This document shows positions 56,327 through 64,000 of a DNA stretch of 64,000 nucleotides, piece after piece (positions within the stretch are counted from its first letter, which is position 1; every line of letters starts with the position of its first letter). The stretch covers positions 3,270,036-3,334,035 of the forward strand of contig NC_019683.1 in the NCBI RefSeq assembly GCF_000316605.1, written 5' to 3'. The DNA is from [Leptolyngbya] sp. PCC 7376. Its GTDB lineage: Bacteria; Cyanobacteriota; Cyanobacteriia; Cyanobacteriales; MRBY01. The notes beneath the pieces were generated by a model. That model worked only from the letters and a program-made list of their open reading frames with translations, was not told where the DNA came from and ran no database searches. The position numbers were made by a program, and so were the translations under genes.

Positions 56327-56356
56327 GGCGTGGCACTAGATTGCTACGCCTTTTTT
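56327..56356 (+). terminator. Terminator between the two DUF928 genes
   Basis: GGCGTGGCA pairs with TGCTACGCC (one G-U) and six T follow. A smaller hairpin with T-run (TGCC/GGCA, near 56303-56320) lies just upstream. The downstream copy probably has its own promoter. Confidence 0.85.
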
Positions 56357-56483
56357 GTGATTGAGATTGGCCCTAGAGCTTCATCAAATCTTTAACAAAG
56401 AGCGTAATTTTACTGAACTTCATGCGATCAAACAGAAGTTATTAGTATTGAACATTTCTTTCCGTGGAATCTGAAGGTGATTT

Positions 56484-57614
56484 ATGTGGACTCACTCCAT
56501 GAACAAATACAATGTTGGCTTGAAATTTGTACTTGTGGGCATTGGTCTTGGCTATGCTCAGAAGTCAGCGATCGCCAACGGTCTATTGCCGCCAGAGATT
56601 ACGCAGTCCCCACCTCAGGATCATCTTGGCCAATTGGGTAATGTTTTGACGCTTTTCCCAGAGCAGTCGGATATTGGTCAGCCAAAGGATAGCGGCACGG
56701 TGGGAGCAGGCTCTCAGCTCTACTTACCCATTCCGGATTCTGGTATGCCACCAACGCCGAATCCGACCCAAAGAGGTTACTGCATTAATAAAAAAGCGGT
56801 GCCGTTATTTCGAGGGGTTATCCCTGTGGTGGGAGATGAGGTTATCGCTGACACTGCGGCATCAGAAATTAGCCTTTGGTTCTATATTCCCGAAAATGAT
56901 GCAATCCGTGCAGAATTTAGCATTCTGAGTGATGGTGATGATTTCAGCGTTTTGGGTGTCGAGAACAAAACAGACTTTTTAGAGCATTACGAAGAAATTT
57001 ACGATATCAGTAGTCGTCAAGGCTTTGTCCAAATTAAACTACCGAAAAATGCCTTAGAGGTTGGCAAGCAATATTGGTGGGATCTGACATTGGTTTGTGA
57101 TGAAAAAGATAACAGCGCCAATGTTTATATTTATGGTTCAGTTCGTCGCCAGGCTAGTTCACAGCTGAGATTAGATACCCAAGCTACAACGCTGGCTGCT
57201 TTAAAGGATGCCTTATTACGTAGCGATTCAGCTCTGACGTTGTCCGATAGACAGGCATTAGGAGCTGCTCTCTCTGATGGAGGTCAACCCCAAACTTTGA
57301 TCTGGGTGGAAGATAGACTGAAGGCTCACTATCAAGTCTTATGGCAACGTTATAACCAGTTGGGGCAGGAGATGGATGCGATCTTGGCAACTCCTGTCAA
57401 CTTAGACAGAGTGAAGCTTCATCGACTTAACCAAGAGCGGAGTCGCATTGCTTTTGAACTTGCTCAGCTTTCACCTTTCTTTGGGTTATGGGGTGATGCG
57501 GTAGATCTTTTGGCAACCTACCGTGCGGATTATCCTCAGGCTTGGCAGCAGTTACTGAACACGATCTTTCAAGATGACCAATTTTGGTTAGAGGAGAACC
57601 AAGGTCATGAGTAA
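56484..57614 (+). CDS. DUF928 family secreted protein, copy 2
   Basis: This 376-residue paralog of the previous protein has an N-terminal hydrophobic stretch (VGLKFVLVGIGLGYAQKSAIA) and the same core motifs (RGYCINKKAVPLFRG, LWFYIPENDAIRAEFSIL, KQYWWDLTLVCDEKDNSANVYIYGSVRR). A longer proline-rich N-terminal region separates it from copy 1. GAAGG before the ATG at 56484 supports the start; a second ATG follows five codons in. The two copies likely arose by tandem duplication and diverged. Confidence 0.88.
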   Translation: MWTHSMNKYNVGLKFVLVGIGLGYAQKSAIANGLLPPEITQSPPQDHLGQLGNVLTLFPEQSDIGQPKDSGTVGAGSQLYLPIPDSGMPPTPNPTQRGYCINKKAVPLFRGVIPVVGDEVIADTAASEISLWFYIPENDAIRAEFSILSDGDDFSVLGVENKTDFLEHYEEIYDISSRQGFVQIKLPKNALEVGKQYWWDLTLVCDEKDNSANVYIYGSVRRQASSQLRLDTQATTLAALKDALLRSDSALTLSDRQALGAALSDGGQPQTLIWVEDRLKAHYQVLWQRYNQLGQEMDAILATPVNLDRVKLHRLNQERSRIAFELAQLSPFFGLWGDAVDLLATYRADYPQAWQQLLNTIFQDDQFWLEENQGHE

Positions 57615-57633
57615 TCAAACATGGTGTGGTTAA

Positions 57634-58710
57634 TTATTGACTGAGGTAATTCACAATTTCTTGGGCGATCGCCGTTACGCCGGTTTTATTGATAGGGCGA
57701 TCGCCAATGGGAGCAGTAGGTGTTTCCCGAATAAATTCCCAATTGCCTTGACGAAAAGCAATTGGATCAAGAATTTGATGATGACTAAATTGCTGGAGGT
57801 TTGCCAACATAATGGCTCCTTCCGCAAAATCCTCTCGAGGCAGCGTGGCGATCGAAGTACCTTGGCGCATCGCTTCGGCAAATGTCCCAAACCCTGGCTT
57901 CGATACAATACGGTCACACAGCGGGAAAAAGTCTACGGGTCGGTAAATTGTATCTGTAATTTTGCAAAGATTCTCCAAGTCTGGCGCTTGGCGATCGAAA
58001 GTAATGAACTGATAATCCTCAAATTGCCTGAGAGCATCGTAAGGTATACCCTCTAAACCCATGCCTCCAAAGGTCAATAAGATTGTTTTTTCTTTGGGTG
58101 TTGTGAGGTTAAATGTTTTTCGGAGTTGATTAATATCTTGACTAGGGTCGCCACCAATTAAACCAACATCGGTGATATTAGAAAATTGTGTCATTGGTTC
58201 GTTTAGCGGCAAACGAAAGAGGCGATCGCCTGTCTGGTAATGCTTTGTAATCCAGTCTGACTCTTCGATAAAATCACCACCCCAATCCCGATAAATAAAA
58301 TCCCAACCAAAATTTCCCATAAACCAACAAGGAAGATCTGCTCCATGGGCGATCGGTGCTGCCAGTGGAGGAATATCAGCTAAGACGAGCCCAGCACGAT
58401 TTTGTCGTAAAAAACTCACCTCATCTGCAATAATCCGGCTCGCTCGCTCCCGAATATCTTGCAATTTTGCCAGAGTTGCTGCTTGATCCATCGAAAAGCT
58501 ATCCGACTGGATTACCCCAACATCTAGTTTTTTAGCCCGCTGGATGTAGTCGCCTTTGATATAGCTTGCCAACAACCAATTCGGTACCGTCGTCACGAAA
58601 ATTAGCAGTGTTTCGGGTAATAATTCTTGTACCTTTGCAGCTACCGATGCTGTACGTACTGCATGACCAAATCCGTGGCTTGTAATCGCAAGGTATAAAA
58701 TGGGACGCAT
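57634..58710 (-). CDS. GT-B glycosyltransferase-like protein
   Basis: The ATG at 58710 (MRPILYLAITSHGFGHAVRTASVA) is favoured over one at 58734. The 358 residues have the two-lobed GT-B look, with SHGFGHAVR near the N-terminus and, in the second half, TILLTFGGMGLEGIPYDALRQ and DRIVSKPGFGTFAEAMRQGTSI, a nucleotide-sugar-binding pattern like MurG and the N-terminal half of L-arabinokinase. No kinase domain follows. Donor and acceptor are unknown. It is convergent with the second DUF928 gene and 48 bases after the MidA-like gene on the same strand. Confidence 0.78.
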   Translation of the reverse strand: MRPILYLAITSHGFGHAVRTASVAAKVQELLPETLLIFVTTVPNWLLASYIKGDYIQRAKKLDVGVIQSDSFSMDQAATLAKLQDIRERASRIIADEVSFLRQNRAGLVLADIPPLAAPIAHGADLPCWFMGNFGWDFIYRDWGGDFIEESDWITKHYQTGDRLFRLPLNEPMTQFSNITDVGLIGGDPSQDINQLRKTFNLTTPKEKTILLTFGGMGLEGIPYDALRQFEDYQFITFDRQAPDLENLCKITDTIYRPVDFFPLCDRIVSKPGFGTFAEAMRQGTSIATLPREDFAEGAIMLANLQQFSHHQILDPIAFRQGNWEFIRETPTAPIGDRPINKTGVTAIAQEIVNYLSQ

Positions 58711-58758
58711 AGGCACAAAATTTTCCGCAATCATTTCGCTCTCTAGGTTAGGGCAAAA

Positions 58759-59922
58759 TTAGATAGGATGCGCAAACCCTGTTGGTGTTGACTGTAATTG
58801 TTTCTCTGTTAAGGTTTTTCCCTGGAGTAAGACATAGAATTTCCCTAAACCCATCGGATCCATCAATTGGTGGAGGGCATCGCGGCGGCGTAAAACAGTC
58901 ATCACATCTTGAGGATTTGTGGCCAACTCATTTAGGCGATCGCCTAACCCTAATGCCATTAAAAATAAACCTTGTTGAGTCAAGCCCAAAGTCTCTAACC
59001 CTAAGGTTTCACCACATCTTTGTAAGGTTGTGAAATCCACATGAGCGGTTAAATCTTGCTGACCTAAATTGACATAAAAATCACTATGATGGCGATGTTG
59101 AAAATAAGCTTGTAATGTCCCTTGAGAGCGTTGGGGATGGTAATATTTTGCCGCTGGATAACCATAGTCAATCGTTAAAATATAGCCAGATTTTAGTTTT
59201 GACTCGACCTGTTTCAGCCAATCAAACATCTGTAAATTAACTTCTGTCTGAAAACCATCTGGATAGTCGGTGATCGCCAACTCTAAATTTTGAAAATATG
59301 TCGTTAGGGCTGGCTGAGATAATTCTTCTATTGTCTCGGTGAAACTAGTCTCGGAATTTGGGTCTAGAGCGACGTAAATTTCCTGTAACTGAGATTCTTT
59401 CACCACCACACGATGGACTGGAAAGGCATCTAAAAGCTCATTGCTAAAGACACAACCCTGAATACTCTCTGGGGCGATCGCCGACCAGTCAGACCAAGTA
59501 ACGTTAATCTCCTCAGTAAATGCTTCTAATTTTTCCTGTTGCTGTTGAATTAATGCTGGAGATTTTTCGATGATAATATATTTGATTTTTTTGAATATTT
59601 TGAGGTGATGAGATTGCAAATAGCTCAAAATATCTTTAGCTAATTCCCCTTTCCCTGCACCGACTTCAACGATTTGAAATGGATCGCAATCGAGTATTTG
59701 GTGTAGTTCAACAATTTGCTCTGCTAGTAGTTCTCCAAAGTCAGAACCTAAGGAAGATGCGGTAAAGAAATCTCCTTGTTTCCCAATATCAACGTTGCCA
59801 CCACTGTAATAACCATGTTGTGAATCGTAGAGCACAATCTCCATATATTCAGCGAAAGGAATCGCCTGTTTTTTTGAGGCTTTAATCCGGTCTTGTAGGG
59901 TTAAAAAAAGCGCAGAAGTCAT
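58759..59922 (-). CDS. SAM-dependent methyltransferase, MidA/NDUFAF7 family
   Basis: The 387-residue protein fits the MidA/NDUFAF7 family. It has the SAM-binding EVGAGKGELAKDIL, the region CVFSNELLDAFPVHRVVV and the family motif TIDYGYPAAKYYHPQRSQGTLQAYFQH. In mitochondria the homolog methylates an arginine of complex I subunit NDUFS2. In cyanobacteria the NDH-1 complex could be the target, which is inference. The N-terminus has the IPFAEYMEIVLYDSQHGYYSG motif. The start at 59922 fits. Confidence 0.9.
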   Translation of the reverse strand: MTSALFLTLQDRIKASKKQAIPFAEYMEIVLYDSQHGYYSGGNVDIGKQGDFFTASSLGSDFGELLAEQIVELHQILDCDPFQIVEVGAGKGELAKDILSYLQSHHLKIFKKIKYIIIEKSPALIQQQQEKLEAFTEEINVTWSDWSAIAPESIQGCVFSNELLDAFPVHRVVVKESQLQEIYVALDPNSETSFTETIEELSQPALTTYFQNLELAITDYPDGFQTEVNLQMFDWLKQVESKLKSGYILTIDYGYPAAKYYHPQRSQGTLQAYFQHRHHSDFYVNLGQQDLTAHVDFTTLQRCGETLGLETLGLTQQGLFLMALGLGDRLNELATNPQDVMTVLRRRDALHQLMDPMGLGKFYVLLQGKTLTEKQLQSTPTGFAHPI

Positions 59923-60128
59923 AGATTATGGTTAAAGTTTCAGATCGCTGATATGGCAGAAAAGCTCAAAGGAAGATGTATTAAACTTTACTTAAAGCTG
60001 TCGAGAAAAATCGTTAAATCTTTCCTGTCTCATTGATTTTCTCTTCGAAAGAGATAGGACAAGACTCTGAGATAGTCCAGGTCGCGCGGGAGCGTTGGTA
60101 TTGTGCGTAACGAATCGAAGGCATTTAC

Positions 60129-62471
60129 ATGGTAGATAGTCTGTGGGTTTTGATTTGTGCCTGCTTGGTTTTTCTAATGCAGCCAGGCTTTATGTGCCTC
60201 GAATCTGGCCTAACACGATCGAAAAATAATATTAATGTTGCGGTTAAGAATTTAGCAGATTTTGCGGTCTCGACGTTTTGCTTTTGGGTTGTCGGCTATG
60301 GGCTGATGTTTGGGCTTTCAGCTACTGGTTGGTGGGGCCAAAATTATTTTTTGCATGATTGGCAAGATCCCCAAGAGATTGCATTTTTCTTATTTCAGAT
60401 AATGTTTTGCGGTACGGCAACGACGATTGTCTCTGGGGCGATCGCCGAACGCACGAGATTTACGGCCTATTTGGCGATCGCCATGATGATTTCTTGTGTG
60501 GTCTACCCTTTGTTTGGCCATTGGGCTTGGAACGGTTTAAATACGCCTGAGATACAAGGATGGCTCGGCATACGAGGCTTTATTGATTTTGCGGGGTCAA
60601 CCGTTGTTCATAGTATTGGCGCATGGGTGGCTCTCGCTGTATTACTTCATTTAGGGAGTCGTACGGGTGTCTATGAAAAGGGTAGAAAACATAAAATCCA
60701 TGGCTCGAACCTGATCATTTCTGTCTTAGGAACCATGCTGCTGTGGTTCGGCTGGTTTGGGTTTAATGCGGGCAGTACCTTAGCCTTTAACGACGACGTG
60801 CCCCACATTTTGCTGAATACCCTCATGGCTGCTGTGACGGGCTTGCTGGGAGCCGGTAGTATCCGGGCTATTCAGACGCGTAATATCGATGTCGAAGCTT
60901 TGATTAATGGTTCTCTCGCAGGCTTAGTTTCAATTACTGCCTGTTGTCATATTGTCAGTACGCCGATGGCTGTGATTATTGGGGCTACTGGTGGTGCTGT
61001 TATGTTGATCGGCCAATATTGTCTCGATTGCTGGGAAATCGATGATGCGATCGCCGCGATTCCGGTACATGGTTTTGCTGGCGCTTGGGGAACACTCTGT
61101 GTCGCATTATTTGGTCAGGTGGAGTTGCTCCCGACGAGTCGTCTCTCTCAACTATTTATTCAAGCTGCCGGTGTGGCGATCGCCTTTATCTGGTCATTTG
61201 GCCTCAGCTATTTGTTAGTTGGCCTCTGGAAAAAATTCTTCCCCCTCCGTGTTACCGCCGAAGCAGAACGACTTGGGCTCAATATTACTGAGCACCATGC
61301 CCATACCGAAATCTATGACCTTATGCAGGTCATGGAGCAACAAGCCCAAACCAAAGATTTGAGTCTTCGTGCTCCTGTTGAACCCTTCACGGAAGTGGGC
61401 GTTATTGCCGAGCGATATAACCGCGTGATGGAGCGCCTTCAAGTGGCTCTCGAACACAGTGAAACCCTTGCGGCTGAGCTGGAATTCAAGGTAATTGAAC
61501 GGACTCGTGCCCTAACGATTACCAACAAAAATTTAGAGATAGAGATTAATGAGCATCGCAAAACAGAAGATGCTTTGCGCCAGTCCCAAGTGGGATTACA
61601 GGAATTTGCGAATACCCTTGCCTTTACACTCAATGAACTGAAAAGTACCCAGGCACAATTAATCCAATCCGAAAAAATGTCATCCCTTGGAGAAATGGTG
61701 GCTAGCATTGCCCATGAAATTAATAACCCGATTAATTACGTTTACGGCAATCTAAAATATATCGATGAATACACCGATAGTCTGATTGAGTTAATTCACG
61801 TTTACCAATCATATTTAGCGCCAGTTCCCAAAGAAGTGCATGACCAGCTCGAAGAGTTGGAAATGGATTTTATTATGGAAGACTTACCAAAAATTTTGGA
61901 CTCAATGCGGGATGGGAGTGAGCGTATTCAGAATTTAGTGCTATCGCTTCGTAATTTCTCTCGGCTAGATGAAGCCTCCCAAAAACGCGTGGATATCCAT
62001 GAGGGCATTGAGAGTACGTTGCTGTTGCTACAGCGTCGAATGGAACGGTATCCAGGTCAAGAACCCATCGAGGTGATCTCTGATTTTGGGTCATTACCAA
62101 TGATTGAATGCCATCCGAGTCAGCTCAATCAAGTGTTTATGAATTTGTTATCGAATTCGATGGATGTGCTGGATGAATGTTATGAGGAAAATCCCGAGCA
62201 CTTTGGCAAAATCTGGGTGACGACCCGTCAAGTGGAATCTAATACGGTGCAGGTGACAATTGCGGATGATGGCAAAGGTATTCCGGAAGAGATTCGGGCG
62301 AAATTATTTGATCCGTTTTTTACGACGAAACCGGTAGGAAAAGGTACAGGGTTAGGGTTATCAATTTGTTATCAGATCATCGTTGAAAAACATAGCGGTA
62401 AGATTTGGTGTGAACCTAATTTTCCCGAAGGTGCCAAGTTTGTCTGTGAATTCCCCATCTCTCCGAAATAA
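60129..62471 (+). CDS. Ammonium-transporter (Amt) fused to histidine kinase
   Basis: Residues 1-395 are a full Amt/Rh channel of eleven helices. The twin His of the pore are present (AGSTVVH161 and IPVH314GFAGAWGT), with GHWAWN and GWFGFNAGS. The typical Amt tail ([17 protein letters not shown]) is followed by a helical linker and coiled coil (about 405-515). A histidine kinase comes next, with His529 in [16 protein letters not shown] and [20 protein letters not shown]-type ATP motifs. A comparable Amt-kinase from Kuenenia has been described as an ammonium sensor. Here it probably senses or gates on ammonium in the plasma membrane. The kinase core resembles that of the protein at 26586. No response regulator is adjacent. 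Confidence 0.95.
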   Translation: MVDSLWVLICACLVFLMQPGFMCLESGLTRSKNNINVAVKNLADFAVSTFCFWVVGYGLMFGLSATGWWGQNYFLHDWQDPQEIAFFLFQIMFCGTATTIVSGAIAERTRFTAYLAIAMMISCVVYPLFGHWAWNGLNTPEIQGWLGIRGFIDFAGSTVVHSIGAWVALAVLLHLGSRTGVYEKGRKHKIHGSNLIISVLGTMLLWFGWFGFNAGSTLAFNDDVPHILLNTLMAAVTGLLGAGSIRAIQTRNIDVEALINGSLAGLVSITACCHIVSTPMAVIIGATGGAVMLIGQYCLDCWEIDDAIAAIPVHGFAGAWGTLCVALFGQVELLPTSRLSQLFIQAAGVAIAFIWSFGLSYLLVGLWKKFFPLRVTAEAERLGLNITEHHAHTEIYDLMQVMEQQAQTKDLSLRAPVEPFTEVGVIAERYNRVMERLQVALEHSETLAAELEFKVIERTRALTITNKNLEIEINEHRKTEDALRQSQVGLQEFANTLAFTLNELKSTQAQLIQSEKMSSLGEMVASIAHEINNPINYVYGNLKYIDEYTDSLIELIHVYQSYLAPVPKEVHDQLEELEMDFIMEDLPKILDSMRDGSERIQNLVLSLRNFSRLDEASQKRVDIHEGIESTLLLLQRRMERYPGQEPIEVISDFGSLPMIECHPSQLNQVFMNLLSNSMDVLDECYEENPEHFGKIWVTTRQVESNTVQVTIADDGKGIPEEIRAKLFDPFFTTKPVGKGTGLGLSICYQIIVEKHSGKIWCEPNFPEGAKFVCEFPISPK

Positions 62472-63366
62472 GCCTTTTTGGCGATCGCTCTGGCAATTTT
62501 CTCGCCCCCACACCATCATCGGTACGAGCTTAAGTGTGTGGGCTTTAGCATTCCTCGCGACTTCTCCGGAAAAGCTATTTGGTCTTTATGGCTGGGGTGT
62601 GCTCACAGCCTGGATTGCTTGTCTTGGTGGCAATGTCTTTATTGTGGGTTTAAATCAGCTCACGGACATCGAGATCGACAAAATTAATAAACCTCATCTG
62701 CCTGTGGCGGCGGGAGAGTTCTCCGCGAAAACAGGTTGGGGTATCGTTGCTCTGGCTGGGGCGATCGCCCTTATTTTGAGCATATTTAGTGGATTATGGC
62801 TAACGGTGACGGTGTGTAGCAGTCTAATGATTGGCACGCTCTACTCATTGCCACCTGTACGCTTGAAACGATTTCCACTGCTCGCAGCGATGTGTATTTT
62901 TACAGTGCGGGGTGTGGTGGTAAACCTTGGACTTTTTGCCCATTTCCAGCAAATCTTGCAGCAATCTGTGGTGATTACACCAACGGTTTGGCTATTGACG
63001 GCTTTTATTATTGTCTTCACTGTGGCGATCGCCATCTTTAAGGATGTTCCGGATATGGAAGGAGACCAGCAATATCGTATTCGCACCTTTACGTTACTGC
63101 TGGGCAAACAAAAGATTTTTCAACTATCCCTCGGAATTATTGGTGCTTGTTATGCGGGAATGATTGGTGGTGTGTGGTTATTGGATACGAATCTTAATTC
63201 ATTCGTGTTTACCGTTCTCCATATTCTTTTGGCTGCCGTTTTAATCATTCGTAGCCAAGCGGTAAACCTTGACCTTAAACCCGAAATCACTTCTTTCTAC
63301 CAATTTATTTGGAAACTTTTTTTCTTGGAATATATTCTGTTTATTGTTGTGAATTTGTTGTCTTAA
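62446..63366 (+). CDS. hpt: Homogentisate phytyltransferase
   Basis: The enzyme joins homogentisate and phytyl diphosphate in tocopherol synthesis at membranes. The chain matches Synechocystis Slr1736 in my memory: FSRPHTIIGTSLSVWA, VGLNQLTDIEIDKINKPHLPVAAGEF (prenyl-diphosphate site), LYSLPPVRLKRFPLLAAMCI, AIFKDVPDMEGDQQYRIRT (second Asp motif) and ITSFYQFIWKLFFLEY. About nine hydrophobic helices are visible. The GTG at 62446 gives 306 residues and overlaps the Amt-kinase gene by 26 bases; the frame opens earlier at 62383, but those residues are not family-like. Translational coupling to the sensor gene is likely. Confidence 0.93.
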   Translation: MNSPSLRNKPFWRSLWQFSRPHTIIGTSLSVWALAFLATSPEKLFGLYGWGVLTAWIACLGGNVFIVGLNQLTDIEIDKINKPHLPVAAGEFSAKTGWGIVALAGAIALILSIFSGLWLTVTVCSSLMIGTLYSLPPVRLKRFPLLAAMCIFTVRGVVVNLGLFAHFQQILQQSVVITPTVWLLTAFIIVFTVAIAIFKDVPDMEGDQQYRIRTFTLLLGKQKIFQLSLGIIGACYAGMIGGVWLLDTNLNSFVFTVLHILLAAVLIIRSQAVNLDLKPEITSFYQFIWKLFFLEYILFIVVNLLS

Positions 63367-63444
63367 CGTTTCGACGTGATTTCTGTTCCAATGGAGTTCT
63401 ATAATCTTCAACCCGTCTCTTTTTTTGAAAAAGCTTGAGGAAAT

Positions 63445-64000
63445 ATGCAACGGTTGTCAGTTGTTGTGGTCCACGGCAGTTATAGCGATATTTATCGCCA
63501 AGAATTTAATCTCTTGCTGGAACGAGTCCGTGCAAGGGTTGAAAATCCAGTGTGCGGGGTCTACCTCGAATGCACCGATAAATCAATGGCAGCGGCGATC
63601 GCCGAATTTCTACAGTCCTATCTAGAGCAACCAGATCTACAGCTCCAGATTTTGCCGTTATTTCTATCGCCCGGTGTCCATGTTCGAGAAGATATTCCTG
63701 AGGCGATCGCCCAACTGCGCGAACAATTTCCTAATATAACGGTGCAAACTCTGCCTTATCTCGGACAAGATGGCTTACTGGCTCCTTTCCTAGAGCGCCA
63801 ATTTGAAAAACGACCAGAAGCTAAACGTATCCTTCTCGCCCACGGTAGTAGTCGTTCAGGCGCGAATCCGCAGATTGAGACCCTTGCAGCTTCGCTTAAT
63901 GCCAATACTGCTTACTGGTCTACAGAACCAGCTCTACAGGAAACGGTGGCTTTACTGACGAAGGAACCTTTAAATACAATTTTTGTTGTGCCGTATTTTT
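63445..64000 (+). CDS. CbiX/SirB-type sirohydrochlorin chelatase, partial
   Basis: The gene begins with ATG at 63445, with GAGG just upstream, and runs off the right edge after 185 codons. It reads MQRLSVVVVHGSYSDIYRQEF, LQILPLFLSPGVHVREDIPEAI and RILLAHGSSRSGANPQIETLA, two matching halves each with the His-Gly-Ser metal-binding motif of the CbiX family. These insert iron or cobalt into sirohydrochlorin for siroheme or cobalamin. Its own metal and the C-terminus are unknown. Confidence 0.85.
   Translation, partial: MQRLSVVVVHGSYSDIYRQEFNLLLERVRARVENPVCGVYLECTDKSMAAAIAEFLQSYLEQPDLQLQILPLFLSPGVHVREDIPEAIAQLREQFPNITVQTLPYLGQDGLLAPFLERQFEKRPEAKRILLAHGSSRSGANPQIETLAASLNANTAYWSTEPALQETVALLTKEPLNTIFVVPYF

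Noticed and set aside
1-64000. tRNA, rRNA and CRISPR arrays
   Set aside because: No GGTTCGAATCC-type T-arm with CCA-adjacent acceptor, no rRNA stretch and no regularly spaced direct repeat was noticed by eye; a short RNA could still be missed.

Overview
This window is chromosomal DNA from a cyanobacterium. The palindrome GCGATCGC (HIP1) recurs throughout in genes and gaps. The gene content is phototrophic: psaF and psaJ of photosystem I, a CpcS-type phycobilin lyase, ictB, homogentisate phytyltransferase, the start of crtE, a cyanobacterial principal sigma factor and the pilB-pilT-pilC cluster. The style resembles unicellular or thin filamentous marine-type cyanobacteria near Synechococcus PCC 7002 or Leptolyngbya, but no genus can be fixed without a search. 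I saw no tRNA, rRNA or CRISPR array.

Layout. 1-10 kb: crtE (cut by the edge) diverges from thrS; then a TetR/SnoaL divergent pair with two palindromic operators, an orphan gene, an MscS channel, a methylglyoxal-synthase-like/lipid-kinase fusion, a secreted orphan, a gap with insertion-sequence scraps, a SRPBCC protein and lepA. 10-21 kb: a solitary pstB, a stand-alone FHA protein next to an FHA-headed class A penicillin-binding protein, a large inverse-autotransporter-like surface protein, an MntP/YtaF-like membrane protein, an abutting pair (TIGR03943-type membrane protein and a phospholipase-D/HhH lipoprotein), and tyrS. 21.5-23.2 kb is a nest of broken IS630 and IS982 elements. 23.4-32.2 kb: psaF-psaJ, tsaD, a PhnD-like lipoprotein followed by a membrane sensor kinase, purU, recQ and an agmatinase-family gene. 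32.2-35.7 kb: a TetR gene facing two glutathione-transferase genes and a PNPOx-like gene, with repeated operator sites lying in the promoter. 35.8-44 kb: sigA with a long gene-free upstream stretch, a Nit-type amidase, a CpcS/CpeS lyase, a pentapeptide-repeat protein, a hybrid kinase with a possible bilin-binding GAF domain, and ictB. 44-49.5 kb: the tight minus-strand cluster grpE-dnaK-dnaJ-tusA-like-rsgA. 49.9-57.6 kb: pilB-pilT-pilC, an orphan and two tandem DUF928 genes. 57.6-64 kb: a GT-B glycosyltransferase-like gene, a MidA/NDUFAF7-like methyltransferase, an ammonium-transporter/histidine-kinase fusion overlapping hpt, and the start of a CbiX/SirB-type chelatase.

How parts work together. 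Two sensor systems look nutrient-linked: the Amt-kinase fusion (ammonium) and the PhnD-like lipoprotein with its neighbouring kinase (a phosphorus oxyanion or other anion). Neither has a response regulator beside it. The kinase ends of both are closely alike, so they may be paralogs. Two TetR repressors each sit beside small-molecule enzymes and matching operator repeats, and look like local stress switches. Many stated starts were moved from the longest open frame to an internal ATG or GTG preceded by a ribosome-binding site; each case is explained in its entry. All functional calls rest on reading the translated sequence and remembered family motifs; no search was run.
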